This document shows, piece by piece, positions 13,113-14,365 of a stretch of DNA of 14,365 nucleotides. This DNA is from Pseudorhodobacter antarcticus (GTDB taxonomy: Bacteria; Pseudomonadota; Alphaproteobacteria; Rhodobacterales; Rhodobacteraceae), in NCBI GenBank assembly GCA_945861995.1, contig CAMAWZ010000026.1, positions 1-14,365 of the forward strand. The letters run 5' to 3'. A program made the translations under genes and the position numbers. Position 1 is the stretch's first letter; every line of letters starts with the position of its first letter. The notes beneath the pieces were generated by a model. It searched no databases. It saw only the letters and a program-made list of their open reading frames with translations, and was not told the DNA's origin.

Positions 13113-14279
13113 ATGAGTAGACAAGACTACACCTTCACCTCGGAATCCGTTTCCGAAGGGCATCCCGACAAATTATGCGACCGCGTCTCGGATGCAGTGC
13201 TGGACGCTTTCCTGACCGCCGAGCCTAACGCGCGCGTGGCCTGCGAAACATTTGCCACCACCAACCGCGTGGTTGTGGGCGGAGAAGTGGGGTTGTCCAG
13301 TAAAGAGGCAACCAAAGCCATGGTCGAGCGTGTCGAGGCCATCGTGCGCGATTGCGTGCGCGACATTGGATACGAGCAAAAGAAATTCCACTGGGAAAAG
13401 ATCAAGGTTCACAATTACTTGCATGAACAATCGGCCCATATCGCCCAAGGCGTGGACCGTGACGGCGCAGGCGATCAGGGGATCATGTTCGGCTATGCGT
13501 GCCGCGAAACGCCCGAACTGATGCCCGCCCCCATTCAATACGCCCATGCTATTTTGCGCCGCCTTGCCGAAGTGCGCAAATCGGGCAAAGAGCCGACGCT
13601 TGGGCCAGATGCGAAAAGCCAATTGTCGCTGCGCTATGTAGATGGCAAGCCTGTCGAAGTGACCTCGATTGTGCTGTCCACGCAGCACACGTCCAAGCGG
13701 CAGACCTCCAAGGTAATTCGCGGCATTGTAGAGCCCTACATCCGCGAAATTTTGCCCGAAGGCTGGATCACCAAGAAAACCGAATGGCATGTAAACCCAA
13801 CGGGCACGTTTGTGATCGGCGGGCCTGATGGTGACGCGGGCCTGACGGGGCGGAAAATCATTGTGGACACCTACGGCGGCGCGGCCCCGCATGGCGGCGG
13901 CGCGTTTTCGGGCAAGGATCCAACCAAGGTTGACCGCAGTGCGGCCTATGCCGCGCGCTATTTGGCCAAGAATGTGGTGGCGGCGGGCCTTGCAGATCGC
14001 TGCACGATCCAGATTTCTTATGCCATTGGTGTGGCGAAACCCTTGTCGATTTACGTCGACACGCACGGGACGGGCCAAGTGGAAGATGCAGCGATTGAAC
14101 GCGCCGTATCCACTGCGATGGATCTAACCCCGCGCGGCATTCGCACGCAGTTGGGTCTGACCAAGCCGATCTATGCCCGCACCAGCGCCTACGGCCACTT
14201 TGGCCGCCCGCCAGAGGCCGACGGCGGCTTTAGCTGGGAGCGGACAGATTTGATCGACGCGATCAAGAAGGCTGTGTAA
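13113..14279 (+). CDS. metK: S-adenosylmethionine synthetase MetK
   Basis: A 388-residue cytoplasmic enzyme making S-adenosylmethionine from ATP and methionine, in the normal length range. Signatures are SEGHPDKLCD (14-23), GAGDQGIMFGY (118-128) and GGGAFSGKDP (261-270), the methionine/ATP and phosphate-binding motifs of the family; TSAYGHFGR follows near the C-terminus. The ATG at 13113 gives the canonical MSRQDYTFTSESVSEGHPD start. An in-frame ATG at 13092 would add seven residues but lies inside the riboswitch, before the ribosome site GGAG (13099-13102). Expression is expected to fall when SAM or SAH is high. A bidirectional terminator follows the stop. Confidence 0.97.
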   Translation: MSRQDYTFTSESVSEGHPDKLCDRVSDAVLDAFLTAEPNARVACETFATTNRVVVGGEVGLSSKEATKAMVERVEAIVRDCVRDIGYEQKKFHWEKIKVHNYLHEQSAHIAQGVDRDGAGDQGIMFGYACRETPELMPAPIQYAHAILRRLAEVRKSGKEPTLGPDAKSQLSLRYVDGKPVEVTSIVLSTQHTSKRQTSKVIRGIVEPYIREILPEGWITKKTEWHVNPTGTFVIGGPDGDAGLTGRKIIVDTYGGAAPHGGGAFSGKDPTKVDRSAAYAARYLAKNVVAAGLADRCTIQISYAIGVAKPLSIYVDTHGTGQVEDAAIERAVSTAMDLTPRGIRTQLGLTKPIYARTSAYGHFGRPPEADGGFSWERTDLIDAIKKAV

Positions 14280-14296
14280 GCCTGCCCTAGCGAATC

Positions 14297-14326
14297 AAAA
14301 GGCGGGGGAAACCCCGCCTTTTCTTA
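14297..14326. terminator. Bidirectional intrinsic terminator after metK
   Basis: AAAAGGCGGGG (14297-14307), loop GAAA, then CCCCGCCTTTT (14312-14322): a 7-bp GC stem extended by four A-T pairs, with a U-run on either strand. It serves metK on the plus strand and the convergent gene whose stop is at 14324 on the minus strand. Confidence 0.9.
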
Positions 14327-14365
14327 TTCCTCTGCCTCCGCCTCTATCTGATCGGCGAGTTCCCA
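14324..14365 (-). CDS. C-terminal end of a convergent gene (partial)
   Basis: On the minus strand the last 42 bases read in one open frame WELADQIEAEAEE and then stop TAA at 14324-14326, right beside the bidirectional terminator. A convergent gene entering from beyond the window edge fits both the acidic, codon-like reading and the terminator. Too little is visible to name a family; the tail is strongly acidic. Confidence 0.5.
   Translation of the reverse strand, partial: WELADQIEAEAEE

Noticed and set aside
13173..14078. 301-codon antisense frame opposite metK
   Set aside because: metK is unmistakable on the plus strand; the antisense product shows no recognisable domain.

Overview
The window reads as chromosomal DNA of an alphaproteobacterium, most likely a Rhodobacterales (Roseobacter-group) species. 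The evidence is the GC-rich coding bias, the tiny aa3-type oxidase subunit IV gene, the order miaB - (envelope genes) - phoH - ybeY - corC - lnt - metK, and a SAM/SAH-type riboswitch directly in front of metK, a class known essentially from Rhodobacterales. I see no insertion sequence, prophage, CRISPR array, tRNA or rRNA. Every gene that lies wholly inside the window looks intact.

Layout. Positions 1-188 hold no convincing gene, only a candidate promoter and an inverted repeat. Then comes a 44-residue cytochrome oxidase subunit IV gene (189-323) and a plus-strand run: a lipoprotein with a possible permuted papain-like fold (345-980), mobA, mobB, a DUF429-like protein of unknown role and a GNAT acetyltransferase. 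From mobA onward each gene overlaps the next, so this is probably one translationally coupled operon around molybdenum-cofactor nucleotide attachment. A minus-strand block follows: a two-TM coiled-coil membrane protein whose stop overlaps the GNAT stop, greA upstream of it, and a glycosyltransferase-like protein.

From 6219 the plus strand resumes. miaB (tRNA ms2i6A synthesis) is followed by a hairpin-rich spacer, then two adjacent envelope genes, an OmpA-family protein and a small lipoprotein, ending at a strong terminator. The conserved cluster phoH-ybeY-corC-lnt links RNA/ribosome maturation, a CBS/CorC protein and lipoprotein N-acylation. metK, with its riboswitch, ends at a bidirectional terminator. 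The last 42 bases hold the C-terminal end of a convergent minus-strand gene.

Most of the window is housekeeping. The points that deserve a second look are: (1) a 33-residue cysteine-bounded module shared, without gaps, by the OmpA-family protein and the neighbouring lipoprotein; (2) a perfect 7-bp outer helix that could enclose the whole metK riboswitch and end exactly at the AUG; (3) the DUF429-like gene embedded in the mobAB operon; (4) the His/Cys arrangement of the first lipoprotein; (5) alternative hairpins after miaB; and (6) a perfect 2 x 14 bp tandem repeat just before corC. I found no clear evidence of a wholly new multi-gene system.
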